A DNA stretch of 64,000 bases from Korobacter sp963703075 (GTDB taxonomy: Bacteria; Acidobacteriota; Terriglobia; Terriglobales; Acidobacteriaceae): assembly GCA_963703075.1 (NCBI GenBank), contig OY969786.1:3100001-3164000 (forward strand), in the 5' to 3' direction. Shown here piece after piece: positions 43,190-51,604 of this stretch. The first letter of the stretch is position 1; each line of letters starts with the position of its first letter. The position numbers were made by a program, and so were the translations under genes. The notes below the pieces were generated by a model. It was not told where the DNA came from and did not search any database. It saw nothing but the letters and a program-made list of their open reading frames with translations.

Positions 43190-43603
43190 TCAGGACTCTT
43201 CACGTGCGGCGGCGGCGAATGCTTCACGCAGGAACGGAAGAATGCTGCGTAGCTCGTCAGGGGTGCGGACGAGGGCGACGTGCGAGATGCGTTTATTGCT
43301 CGGCCCGATTTTGATGAAGCACGGTGCGGGCGCCTTCCGAGGAAGGTGGATGACGACCCGCAAGGCGTCGCGCATCACGGTGAGGTCGGCGAAGATGCGA
43401 GTCGTCCGGAAGAGGGCGTAGCGATCTCGGGTGACGACCTCCACGCTGCCGAAGCCTTTGACGGTGGTCTCAAGTTTGTGATAGAGAGCGGTCAATTCCG
43501 GCGGCCTGCCCTTGAGCAGAGTGTCAGCGCTGCCCACGCCGCAGGCGTGACGTTGATTGACCTGACGAAAAGTCCGATCACACTTCGGACACGCCCAACT
43601 CAT
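43190..43603 (-). CDS. DUF5655-domain protein
   Basis: The 137-residue protein starts with a short Cys-rich stretch (SWACPKCDRTFRQVNQRHAC), which could bind zinc, and continues with a DUF5655-like domain (LTALYHKLETTVKGFGSVEV, YALFRTTRIFADL, LRVVIHLPRKAPAPCFIKIG). Such proteins are predicted DNA- or nucleoprotein-associated, but their function is unknown. No convincing upstream signal was found; the ATG at 43601-43603 is the first in frame. Confidence 0.8.
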   Translation of the reverse strand: MSWACPKCDRTFRQVNQRHACGVGSADTLLKGRPPELTALYHKLETTVKGFGSVEVVTRDRYALFRTTRIFADLTVMRDALRVVIHLPRKAPAPCFIKIGPSNKRISHVALVRTPDELRSILPFLREAFAAAAREES

Positions 43604-43711
43604 AAAATCTTTCGTACACCGCGAAGGTCCGTCCGGTCAACACGCTTCATCTCATGCTGGGGGCCGGGCAAGTAGTTTCGAGCATCCATTCAGTCTCAGT
43701 GAGGGAAAAAC

Positions 43712-44107
43712 ATGGAAATCAAAAGAGTCGGTTCGCAGGCTTCCGCGAAGGGGCCTGCCGATTGGTTTACGGGGGCGGTGCGGATCGACCCACTTTTCCA
43801 AGCGCCTGATCCGGCGCGGGTGCAGGGAGCGAGCGTAACTTTCGAACCTGGGGCGCGGACGGCGTGGCATACCCATCCGCTGGGGCAGACGCTCATCGTG
43901 ACGGCGGGCTGTGGCTGGGCGCAGCGAGAGGGCGGGCCGATCGAGGAGATCCACCCTGGGGACGTGGTCTGGTTCTCTCCTGGGGAAAAGCACTGGCATG
44001 GAGCCCGGCCGACGACCGGCATGACGCACATTGCGATCCAGGAGCAGCTCAACGGAAAGGTGGTTGAGTGGCTGGAACAGGTGAGCGACGAACAATACAG
44101 GCGCTGA
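43712..44107 (+). CDS. Cupin-domain protein
   Basis: The 131-residue single-domain cupin has the metal-binding motif 1 GARTAWHTHPLGQTLIVTAG (G-x5-H-x-H-x3-4-E variant) and motif 2 PGDVVWFSPGEKHWHGA, with three His able to bind a metal ion. This family is often annotated as carboxymuconolactone-decarboxylase-associated or (R)-mandelonitrile-lyase-like cupins; the substrate is not evident. GAGGG lies about 7 nt before the ATG. Confidence 0.9.
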   Translation: MEIKRVGSQASAKGPADWFTGAVRIDPLFQAPDPARVQGASVTFEPGARTAWHTHPLGQTLIVTAGCGWAQREGGPIEEIHPGDVVWFSPGEKHWHGARPTTGMTHIAIQEQLNGKVVEWLEQVSDEQYRR

Positions 44108-44199
44108 AGCTTTCGCTTTGGGAGACTAAGGCAGCCACGGATGGCGACGAGGGTGAAGAAGCCAACTGCGGTTTGCATTCCTGTTCTCTTCCAGCGAGC

Positions 44200-44775
44200 T
44201 CATTGCTCCGGATCAGGTGGGCGATCTGACCGGGTATAGATATTGATCCAATTGACTTCCCAAGTCTTACCTCCATCGGCTGAAAACGACTGTTCGAAGC
44301 GGCATCCATTGGGCGCGATGTTGGACCAAACCCATCGCACAAAGATGGCTCGTCCTTTGAACGGTTCCTGGTCGAAGAACTCGCCACGTCCATCCTTGAA
44401 TTCGCCCACCATGGTTTGGCTGGGAGTGCCATCATTGCTGGTTGACCAGACCTGGTTCCACTGGTGGGAGTCGGGATTGTAGAGCCGCAGAGTCAGGCCT
44501 TCTATGTGTCCGGCTGCGCCGTTGGCTTCGAACTCTTCGAGGTTCGCGCGTCCACCCCACACCTTGCGAACGACGGCGGTGCCCTCATATTCGACCCAAG
44601 TGGTGGAACCATTTAACGGATGCTGCAGGCGTTGGAGATGGGTCTTCCATTGGCCGATGGCGAAGTCGAAGTCGTGCTGCCCGCTGGGCTCCTTGGGAGA
44701 TTGTGCTGTGGCTGGGATTAGCAGCAAAATGGCCAATAAGATAGACGCCAGCGGATGTTTGCAAAGTCTTGTCAT
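44200..44775 (-). CDS. Secreted DUF1579-like protein
   Basis: The 191-residue product has a signal peptide (about 1-24, PATAQ) and a beta-barrel-like domain beginning HDFDFAIGQWKTHLQRLQHP and containing TWVEYEGTAVVRKVWGG, LYNPDSHQWNQVWSTSNDG and GEFKDGRGEFFDQEPFKG, the pattern of DUF1579-type proteins. It is presumably periplasmic, and its ligand is unknown. A 7-bp hairpin (CTCCCAA/TTGGGAG, 44792-44810) lies just upstream of its start. Confidence 0.82.
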   Translation of the reverse strand: MTRLCKHPLASILLAILLLIPATAQSPKEPSGQHDFDFAIGQWKTHLQRLQHPLNGSTTWVEYEGTAVVRKVWGGRANLEEFEANGAAGHIEGLTLRLYNPDSHQWNQVWSTSNDGTPSQTMVGEFKDGRGEFFDQEPFKGRAIFVRWVWSNIAPNGCRFEQSFSADGGKTWEVNWINIYTRSDRPPDPEQ

Positions 44776-44810
44776 CGGGTAATCCCCACCGCTCCCAAGG
44801 CTATTGGGAG

Positions 44811-45127
44811 GGATAAATGCGGAGCTGGCACTTCACAATATCCACTTTTCGGCGAAAGGATGAAGCCACTTGTTTGTTTCTCCTGTGGCTCATCGCCCAC
44901 GCCAGCAGAGTCCTGCCGCTCCCGAGAGGGCGTTGAATTTCCCTCCTCTGCCGCTCCGGTCTCCATAAGCTATTGATACATAATGAATTAGAGGCGAGCT
45001 CGCCCGCCTGAACGCCGCCCTCGAAGCTCTGTGTTTCATGATTCGACCACCAGTTCACCTGCCGATCACCTCCAAATCACCTGCTGTGCATTGTTGGGCG
45101 AGGTGACCTGCTCGATGCTGGCCTCAG
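44811..45127. other. Intergenic region without a recognised gene
   Basis: About 320 bp between divergent secreted-protein genes. Small frames are present, but none has a ribosome-binding site or recognisable product. It presumably contains the two promoters; none matches a consensus well enough to mark. Confidence 0.5.
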
Positions 45128-45149
45128 TTCGCCACATTTGGCGAAGGAG
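45128..45149 (+). promoter_or_regulatory. Hairpin overlapping the ribosome-binding site
   Basis: TTCGCCA (45128-45134) and TGGCGAA (45139-45145) form a perfect 7-bp stem with loop CATT. The last two bases of the stem are the first two of AAGGAG (45144-45149), 7 nt before the ATG at 45157. Pairing would partly cover the ribosome-binding site. Confidence 0.5.
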
Positions 45150-45156
45150 AGCTACG

Positions 45157-45588
45157 ATGAAATCCCGAATCAATCTTGCAGCGATCGCTCTGTTGTTCCT
45201 AGCAGTCTCCCTGGTTCCGACCGTAAGCGCACAGCAGGACCCGGGGATCCGTAAAGCGAGTATTCCGTTCGCGTTCTATGTGGATGACCGTCGTTTTCCA
45301 GCCGGTGACTATGAGATTCGCTGGGTCGGAACTCACATGTTGATCAGGGGAGCGCATGGACGTGAGCAGGCATTCCTGTCGGCCAACCGAGTGGAGACAG
45401 GCAAAGCCAACCAGCGCAATGTCCTGTCTTTCAATATGTACGGTGGACACGTCTACTACTTGTCGCAGATCTGGGTTGCCGGCAACGACTTCGGGGAGGA
45501 ACTGCGGAAATCCGGCGGAGAAGTTGAGATCAGCAGAAAGAGCGCGACCAGCAGCTATGCCATGGTGGGCCTGCGGCCGTCCCACTGA
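45157..45588 (+). CDS. Secreted hypothetical protein
   Basis: The 143-residue product has a signal peptide (about 1-25, VSAQQ) and a compact beta-rich domain: ASIPFAFYVDDRRFPAGDYE, VLSFNMYGGHVYYLSQIW. This sequence type recurs in acidobacterial genomes as small secreted proteins of unknown function. AAGGAG precedes the ATG, partly inside a hairpin. The open frame reaches back to 45031 without a plausible start. A terminator separates it from the convergent CadC-type gene. Confidence 0.82.
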   Translation: MKSRINLAAIALLFLAVSLVPTVSAQQDPGIRKASIPFAFYVDDRRFPAGDYEIRWVGTHMLIRGAHGREQAFLSANRVETGKANQRNVLSFNMYGGHVYYLSQIWVAGNDFGEELRKSGGEVEISRKSATSSYAMVGLRPSH

Positions 45589-45597
45589 GTGCAATGA

Positions 45598-45631
45598 GGA
45601 GGGCGGCGGTAGGCTGCCCTCCGCTTTCATT
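45598..45631 (+). terminator. Terminator hairpin between convergent genes
   Basis: GGAGGGCGGC (45598-45607) pairs with GCTGCCCTCC (45613-45622) with one G-T wobble and a 5-nt loop, followed by GCTTTCATT. It lies 9 nt past the stop of the secreted-protein gene and just before the stop of the convergent gene, so it could serve both strands. Confidence 0.65.
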
Positions 45632-47738
45632 CGTACTGCAGGGCATAGATGTTGGTCTCGGGGCGCCAGCAGGCAATGACGATAGAGCCATCTGGCCCCA
45701 TGCCCCAGGCGTTACAGCTAGGATTCGCGACCCATTCTTTGAATGTGAGGGCCTTCTCCTGCGAGCCGTCGCGCAATCGGATGCGGATCAACGAGCCGTT
45801 ACGCGAGAAGCTATCGTTTTTCGAATGCAGGTTCAGGTAAGCCCATTTTCCATCGGCGGACCAGAAGGGCGCGCCGATTCTGTCATCCGGCCGATTCACT
45901 ACGACGCGCCACTGCGAGGTGGCGAATTCATAGAGCGCAAGCTTCTGCTCATCGACAGAGAGCGCGAGGAAGCTGCGCCCATCTGGCGACAGGCGCGGAC
46001 TGAACCAACCATCCGAACCGGGAACCTTGGAGAGGAGGCCGGTTTGGACGTTCTGGACATAGAGGGCGCGCGGAGAATTAGGATCGGCCAAGTACCACGG
46101 GGTCTGTCCGAAGAGAATGGACTGATTGTCCGGCATCCAATTGGCATCCGCCTGGCTGACGATGGACGGGTCGAGCTCGTGCAGAGCGCCACCGTCGGCC
46201 GACATCCAGAAGACTTTCCATGTTTGTTCCGGCCGCCTGCCCATGAAAGCGACGTGCTTGCCATCCCGGGAAAAGTGAGGAAACGCGGCGCTCAGCTTGG
46301 GATCCGTCAACGGGGCCGCATCGGTGCCATCGCTGCGCGACCGCCAGACGATTTCCTGCTCGCTATGCTGCACTACGTAGGTCATCCATTTGCCGTCGGG
46401 AGAAAAATCCGGGGCCTCGACGCTCTGGTCGGGCATAAGGGGCGTCAGTTGACGATGTACGGGGTCAAACTTGAAGCTGGCGTTCGAGGTTTGCGCGCCG
46501 ATGACGAAGATCCGGCTATCCGTCGGACTGGCGATGGCCGCGATGAGTTCCGGCCCGCCGCCTCCGAGAGGGACAAGTTTGCGTGAGCGGAAGGGCGACC
46601 ATCGCTCGTCGACGATCCAATAATCCAAGCGCTGATTGCGCCGCCGACTGAAAAGATAATGCTGGCCATCTCTGGTCCAGATTCCACAACAACCATCCCC
46701 GGGAGCATCCCACCGGATTTGGGTTGAGTGTGCTCCTACGGTGGCGGGAGCTTCCCAGATTGAGGGCACGTCGGTCCTTAGATCGGGGACGGTGAAACGC
46801 AGTCGCCGACCGTCGGGAGACCATCGAATCCAGCCAACCATGCCCGGCGCGTCGAGCAGGCGGTGATAGGTGGCGCCCTGGTCTGCGGTTCCATAGATCG
46901 TATTGCCTTGGGCAAAGGCGAGGGTTTTGCCGTCGGGCGACCACGCGCCGGCCAAGTCCGCCTGGATGTCTCCTAGGGGTCGGGCTGGAGTTCCGTCTGT
47001 GGGTACCAACCAAAGACGATTGCTGTATCCGACGGAAGGACCCACCGATTCCTTCACCAGCAAAGTCGCGCCATCCGGCGAGATATGGAGAATCTGGGGA
47101 TCGCTGAACTTGGTAGGTGAACTGGTTTCTTCGCCACCCGCCACGGGGACGGAATAAAGACGCGAGTCGGACTCCTTGAAGTAGTAGACGCGCTTGCCGT
47201 CAGTCTCAAAGGTGGTTGGATTGCCGTTAAACGTGAGTTGCGTGGTCGCAGTGATGCGGAGACCGGGCGAACGGAGCCAATCGCGAAGGACAAAGGCTGC
47301 AATCGCGAGCGTGACGGCGAGTGTCGCCACGACCAGCACGACGTGGGAACGCCTGCGAGGGGCAACGGGAGTAGGTAGTGCGGTTTCGATGACTGGCGCG
47401 ACGTCATTCGCAGCCGCAACAAAACGGTAGCCGAGGCGAGGAAGGGTTTCGATGAAGCGGGCATTTTCCGCGGCATCGCCGAGTGCGTGCCGCAATTTTT
47501 TTACTGCAGTATTTAGGCTGTGTTCGAAATCGACAAAGGTGTCGGCGGGCCACAGTGCGGCGCGGATGGCATCGCGGGTAACGACCTCTCCGCGCAGTTG
47601 CAGGAGCATGACCAGGATTTGGAATGGTTGACCTTGCAGCTTGATGCGGACCCCGTTCTTGCGCAACTCCGCCGTATCGACGCACAGCTCAAATTCGCCG
47701 AAACGATAGATCCTTGGGGAGACGGCAGCCTGTTCCAT
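45627..47738 (-). CDS. CadC-type winged-helix protein with C-terminal beta-propeller
   Basis: The 703-residue protein has an OmpR/CadC winged helix at about 10-105 (YRFGEFELCVDTAELRKNGV to LPRLGYRFVAAAN), a single membrane helix at about 135-155 and a large periplasmic beta-propeller of TolB/PD40-like repeats (ISPDGATLLVKE, WSPDGKTLAFAQG, WSPDGRRLRFTV, FSRDGKHVAFMGR, LSPDGRSFLALS, WSADGKWAYLNL). It is a membrane-bound sensor-regulator in which the propeller probably senses the signal. The ATG at 47738 has GGGAAGG upstream; the frame extends to a TTG at 47786. The related regulator at 22040 has TPR rather than propeller repeats. Confidence 0.9.
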   Translation of the reverse strand: MEQAAVSPRIYRFGEFELCVDTAELRKNGVRIKLQGQPFQILVMLLQLRGEVVTRDAIRAALWPADTFVDFEHSLNTAVKKLRHALGDAAENARFIETLPRLGYRFVAAANDVAPVIETALPTPVAPRRRSHVVLVVATLAVTLAIAAFVLRDWLRSPGLRITATTQLTFNGNPTTFETDGKRVYYFKESDSRLYSVPVAGGEETSSPTKFSDPQILHISPDGATLLVKESVGPSVGYSNRLWLVPTDGTPARPLGDIQADLAGAWSPDGKTLAFAQGNTIYGTADQGATYHRLLDAPGMVGWIRWSPDGRRLRFTVPDLRTDVPSIWEAPATVGAHSTQIRWDAPGDGCCGIWTRDGQHYLFSRRRNQRLDYWIVDERWSPFRSRKLVPLGGGGPELIAAIASPTDSRIFVIGAQTSNASFKFDPVHRQLTPLMPDQSVEAPDFSPDGKWMTYVVQHSEQEIVWRSRSDGTDAAPLTDPKLSAAFPHFSRDGKHVAFMGRRPEQTWKVFWMSADGGALHELDPSIVSQADANWMPDNQSILFGQTPWYLADPNSPRALYVQNVQTGLLSKVPGSDGWFSPRLSPDGRSFLALSVDEQKLALYEFATSQWRVVVNRPDDRIGAPFWSADGKWAYLNLHSKNDSFSRNGSLIRIRLRDGSQEKALTFKEWVANPSCNAWGMGPDGSIVIACWRPETNIYALQYE

Positions 47739-47818
47739 AACCTTCCCGGAGGTTGTCAGATTATCACCGGGGGTGTTTGAGTCCAAGTTGGCAGGAGTCT
47801 CTTGCGCGGCTCAAACAG

Positions 47819-48043
47819 TCATGCAGCTTTTCGCAACATTCGTTCCGCATGCTCCCGCAGGATATTCTCGACCTTCTCTTGTAATTCAGTGGCCATGTTC
47901 TTTTTGGCGTCTTCGAAACTGCTGCCACGTACCGTGACCTCCGGGTTCTGACAGAAGCCTTTCCAGCCGTCATCTTCCGGCCAGAAACTGCACCCAATCG
48001 GTATCCCGGCACTCACTGGCAAGTTCACCATCTGAGAGTTCAT
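47819..48043 (-). CDS. Small HicB-like hypothetical protein
   Basis: The 74-residue product starts MNSQMVNLPVSAGIPIGCSF, and continues WPEDDGWKGFCQNPEVTVRGSSFEDAKKNM (split here: VTVRGSSFEDAKKNM), a beta-beta-alpha pattern reminiscent of the N-terminal part of HicB-like antitoxins, where a substrate-like phrase is followed by EA/DAKxN. No HicA toxin gene is adjacent and there is no DNA-binding tail, so an orphan HicB-like protein is the most that can be said. GGAGG lies 5 nt before the ATG at 48041-48043. Confidence 0.6.
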   Translation of the reverse strand: MNSQMVNLPVSAGIPIGCSFWPEDDGWKGFCQNPEVTVRGSSFEDAKKNMATELQEKVENILREHAERMLRKAA

Positions 48044-48157
48044 GCATTCCTCCAGCGCTTTGCGCGCGATGCCCGCCTGATTGCGTAAGGTTGAAGAGGG
48101 TGAGGCCGGGTGGCAGCTGTCACCGGCGATCACCTCCGAGATTCGTTACGCGCTGTA

Positions 48158-48595
48158 TTAGGCAGCTTTGTGAGCCGCAGCCTTGCCGGCCTTGGTCTCA
48201 TCAACAGGGTTTTCATGGGTGAATGAGAGGTTTTGGGCGCCAGTTTCATCCGCTAGTTTGCGCTTTCTCCACCGGCTGAAAAGGGGCGCCAAAGCACCCA
48301 CGACGAGCACGATCACAACAATCGAGATCATCATCGTCCCGCTCAAGGCGCTCATGGCTGACTTTGCAGCAATGGGCGCAGGCGGTGTGGCAACGGCGGC
48401 CGGCGAAGGTGTGCTGTCGGCAACAACGGTTGTGGCAGCGACTGCATCCGGCTGGCTGACCGCTTCACTCGGCGGGGCGGTGGCGGCGGGGGCCGAGTTG
48501 GACTGACTGGCCTCACTATTCGGCGTGGGAGCCTGGGCAAAGCCAAGAGTGACGAGCAAGGCCGGTAGAACGAGCAGCGGAAATATTTTTTTCAT
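48158..48595 (-). CDS. Secreted/membrane Ala/Pro-rich protein
   Basis: The 145-residue product has a signal peptide (about 1-21, LGFAQA), a Pro/Ala/Thr-rich low-complexity linker (about 22-80), one membrane helix (about 83-105, MMISIVVIVLVVGALAPLFS) and a short basic, cytoplasm-facing tail (RWRKRKLADETG). GGAGG lies 7 nt before the ATG at 48595; the frame extends to 48640 without support. It is presumably an envelope protein; I do not recognise the family. Confidence 0.75.
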   Translation of the reverse strand: MKKIFPLLVLPALLVTLGFAQAPTPNSEASQSNSAPAATAPPSEAVSQPDAVAATTVVADSTPSPAAVATPPAPIAAKSAMSALSGTMMISIVVIVLVVGALAPLFSRWRKRKLADETGAQNLSFTHENPVDETKAGKAAAHKAA

Positions 48596-48755
48596 GGGGT
48601 CCTCCGAGGAGCCTCGCCTTCCGGCGGGCTGAAGCTTCACTTGGAGAGTCCCAAGTAAAACAATGCAGCTAGCTTATAGAGGACCGCATCTGGCCGTCTG
48701 ATCTATACGGCTCACTTTGACGATTACGATTGGGTGCCCGGGGGGGTAGATAGCA

Positions 48756-48790
48756 AAGAAAAACCGGTGGGTGACGAGCACCCACCGGTT
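48756..48790 (-). terminator. Strong intrinsic terminator
   Basis: On the minus strand AACCGGTGGGTG and CACCCACCGGTT (48762-48773, 48779-48790) form a perfect 12-bp stem with a 5-nt loop, followed by TTTCTT. It lies about 20 nt past the stop of the OmpA/Ig gene. Confidence 0.9.
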
Positions 48791-48810
48791 CAGTTTGTGT
48801 TTAGAAGAAG

Positions 48811-50475
48811 CTACTGTGCAGCCTTCTTCTTGGCGTGATGAGCCGGAGCAGCGGTACGGGCCTGCGCCTTGAACTTGCTCTCATCGACCGGGGTCGTGCC
48901 TTCGCCGGTGAAGCTGGCGCCGGACGGAACGATCCAGATCTCAGCCTTGTTTTCGTCACCCGTGCCGGTACGAACTTCGATACGGCTTGGGTCGATCTGC
49001 TTCCCTTGGTTTTCGCAAGAAGCTTCCGCACCATCCAGGCACGCCTTGGTATTGATGGCGCGCTGTTCGGCGAGGTTCTTGTTCATACGCTTCTTGGTTT
49101 CAGCCGCGGTGGCGTAGCCGACCACGACAGCCTTGGAATCGGGTTCGCGTTGCAGGCGCAGCGCTACGTCGTCCAGGATTGCCTTGGCGGTGTTATCGAC
49201 ACGAGCAGGCTTCTTGTCGTTGGGGAAGGTAATTTCGTTCAGCTTGCTGGCGGTCGGCGGCGGCGGCGGAACTTCGATCGTCGCGTTCGTCGTGGTCGAG
49301 GCGGTGAGACCGCGATCGTCACTGACGTTGCTGGTGATCGTTACCGGACCGGCGGACATGCCAGTGGTGTCGAGGGTGGCGTTGGCGCCGTTGGGCGTCA
49401 GTTTGCCATTGCTCGCGGTGTGGGTGTAGGTCAACGGACGGCCATCAGGGCTTTCGCCGTTGCAGCTGATGTTCACCGGATCGCCCGCGCGGACCGTGGT
49501 CGGGTTCGCGGTACAGGAAATGGTCGGCGGATGCTTCGGCGGTTCGTTGATGGTGAAGGTGGCATTGCACTCGGCGACTTCCGGATTCTTCTTCCGGTTG
49601 TCGCTGACAGTGGCCTTCACGGTGTAGGTGCCCGGAGCCAAGCCGTTCGTGTCGATGGTGGTGGAGGCGTCATTACCGCCAACTTTGCCACCGGTGCTCG
49701 ACCAGGTGTAGCCGAGGGTGCGCTTGGGATTGAAGTTCGACGGAGTCGCGGTGACCTTCACCTGCTCGCCGGCCATCATGGACGCAGGCGCTGCGGTGCA
49801 AGCCACGGTAGCGGCAACCGGGGGCGCTCCGAGTCCGACGTTATAGAGCAAGCCGCCCTGGAGACGAACCGAGTTCCACCGACGTGGATAGCCGGTTTCG
49901 GTGTTGGTGGTCCAGTTGGTGTAGATGTAGTCAGCCTGGAAGATGCGGACTCCCCAACGAGGGGAAACCAACAAATCGAAACCGCCGCCAGCAGCGAGAC
50001 CCGCCTGCCACTGCGAATTGGTTGCGGGGTTCGCAGGAGAGATATAAACCGCGCCAGCCAGGATGTGCGCAAACGGCTGGAAGTTTTCTGCGCGCCATTT
50101 TACTTGCGGACCTACCATGAAGGTCTGCATGCTGTTGCTGTCCTGCCAATGGCCGCTGTAGTCGATGGTCACACCGAATACGTTGCCCATGTTGCGGGTG
50201 GCGGAAACTCCAAAGCCACGATCGAGGGACGGCATCTTGTAGCCGACGCCGAGGGGAACATCCGCGTCATAATAGCCGCGCGGAGCGATCCACGAATAAC
50301 CACCGAAAAACTCGTACTTCGGGGCCGTAGACGTATCCGAGGCTGCCATAGACGACGGCGCTGATGTGGGTTGCTGTTGTGCGATGGCCGCTACCGAAAA
50401 CACTACGAGCGCCATGAGCAGCACCCCGACGATTCTCTTGAAGCGATTGGGGGCCACTTCAATTTCCATTAACAT
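48811..50475 (-). CDS. Outer-membrane protein: beta-barrel, Ig-like repeats and OmpA-like C-terminus
   Basis: The 554-residue product has a signal peptide (about 1-33, AIAQ) and an N-terminal eight-strand-like barrel (about 50-215: YEFFGGYSWIAPRGYYDADV, GLLYNVGLG). Two Ig/PKD-like domains (about 222-315 and 316-400, each with a CTA.P motif and a GTYTVKATV-type strand) follow, and then a C-terminal OmpA-like domain (about 405-510) with NKNLAEQRAINTKACL, the peptidoglycan-binding type. It would link the outer membrane to the cell wall. GGAGG precedes MLMEIEV. A strong terminator follows. The large plus-strand frame at 48835 is a shadow. Confidence 0.9.
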   Translation of the reverse strand: MLMEIEVAPNRFKRIVGVLLMALVVFSVAAIAQQQPTSAPSSMAASDTSTAPKYEFFGGYSWIAPRGYYDADVPLGVGYKMPSLDRGFGVSATRNMGNVFGVTIDYSGHWQDSNSMQTFMVGPQVKWRAENFQPFAHILAGAVYISPANPATNSQWQAGLAAGGGFDLLVSPRWGVRIFQADYIYTNWTTNTETGYPRRWNSVRLQGGLLYNVGLGAPPVAATVACTAAPASMMAGEQVKVTATPSNFNPKRTLGYTWSSTGGKVGGNDASTTIDTNGLAPGTYTVKATVSDNRKKNPEVAECNATFTINEPPKHPPTISCTANPTTVRAGDPVNISCNGESPDGRPLTYTHTASNGKLTPNGANATLDTTGMSAGPVTITSNVSDDRGLTASTTTNATIEVPPPPPTASKLNEITFPNDKKPARVDNTAKAILDDVALRLQREPDSKAVVVGYATAAETKKRMNKNLAEQRAINTKACLDGAEASCENQGKQIDPSRIEVRTGTGDENKAEIWIVPSGASFTGEGTTPVDESKFKAQARTAAPAHHAKKKAAQ

Positions 50476-50632
50476 TCCAATTCCTCCGGAACTCTTGCAG
50501 TAAATCAGCAGATAGCTTGCAAGGTAAACAAGCAGGCCGGTAAATCACTGAGCAAAGTCACTCTCACCGTGCGTGAGCATTGTAACGCAATACGGTTGCA
50601 TGACGAAATGAAGCACCTTAGTTTGCACGGTC

Positions 50633-51376
50633 TTACTGCCGCACGAATCGCAGTAATAACTGTGTACCCTCGTCAAGTTTCACCGATTTGGAATCGGAAG
50701 AAATCACCGATGCGTCGGCCTGGGAGCTCAAAGTCAAACCTTTCATCCCAACTACTCCGATGGCATTCTGGGGTAGGCGAGCAGAGTTACTGCTTTGGTT
50801 CTCCATGTCCTGTGGGGTGCCTGAAGGGCTCGCGGCATCGCCGGCAGAGCCGGGTCCGGCACCCGCTGTGGGCCCCGCGGCACGGGTTCCGCTGGCCGGC
50901 TGTTGTGGAGCGTCGGCATCGGAAAGTGGCGACCCGCTCATGCTGAGTTCAGGGCCGATGGCTTGCGCAACGGCGCGGAATGGAACTTCTTTCCCGTCCT
51001 TCAGGACAATTTTGTCGAAGGCAAAGGTTAAGGTCGACTGCGGATCGCCCTTCGATTTCGCTTTCGCGTCGGTAATGTGACCAACGATTTTGGCACCGGC
51101 GGGAATCTGGGTTCCAGAGGCGCCGGAGAGGGTCACGCTGGTTTTGGCCTCGATCACATCGCCAGCTTTGGCCTTCTTCGAATCCACCGATTTCGCGAGG
51201 GTGGCAGGGATGGCGGGAGTTGCAGGGCGCTGAGTGCTGGAGGCGCTATCGGCTTGAGGCGCTGCCATCTTGTTGGCGGACTGCGGTCCGGTACTCTGCG
51301 GATCAGGGGTGGTTTGTGCTATCGAGAGCGCTGCTGCCGCGCAGAGCAAGGTTGCGAGGGTAAGGTGCTTGTTCAC
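50633..51376 (-). CDS. Secreted hypothetical protein with a TrbI/VirB10-like strand motif
   Basis: The 247-residue product has a signal peptide (about 1-21, SIAQT), a Gln/Ala/Pro-rich linker, and a beta-rich domain (about 60-145) containing AGDVIEAKTSVTLSGASGTQ followed by IPAGAKIVGHITDA, reminiscent of the short IPAGT-x-V stretch in TrbI/VirB10-like proteins. A Ser/Gly/Pro-rich segment and a C-terminal strand (LDEGTQLLLRFV) follow. Such proteins recur in Acidobacteriota; their function is unknown. AGGAGG lies about 7 nt before the ATG. Confidence 0.78.
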   Translation of the reverse strand: MNKHLTLATLLCAAAALSIAQTTPDPQSTGPQSANKMAAPQADSASSTQRPATPAIPATLAKSVDSKKAKAGDVIEAKTSVTLSGASGTQIPAGAKIVGHITDAKAKSKGDPQSTLTFAFDKIVLKDGKEVPFRAVAQAIGPELSMSGSPLSDADAPQQPASGTRAAGPTAGAGPGSAGDAASPSGTPQDMENQSSNSARLPQNAIGVVGMKGLTLSSQADASVISSDSKSVKLDEGTQLLLRFVRQ

Positions 51377-51604
51377 GCTTCCTCCTTACATCGTGAAACG
51401 AGGGCCGGCCCAAGCTCGATCCGAGGTGAAGCAGGCTGAGCTTCCCGGGGCAGAGCCGGAGTCTTTCCCTGAGATGCGGCAAGGGTTCGCGGTGTAACAC
51501 GGGAAGTGCTAACGTAGCCGGGGGGGCAGGTCAACCCGCATCAGCAGCTCTGCATCTAAAACCGAGTCAATTCTGGATTCTTTTATATTTAGCCCACGAC
51601 AAAC

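Noticed and set aside
48835..50364. Plus-strand open frame of 509 codons
   Set aside because: Antisense shadow of the OmpA/Ig gene, Gly/Arg/Val-rich.
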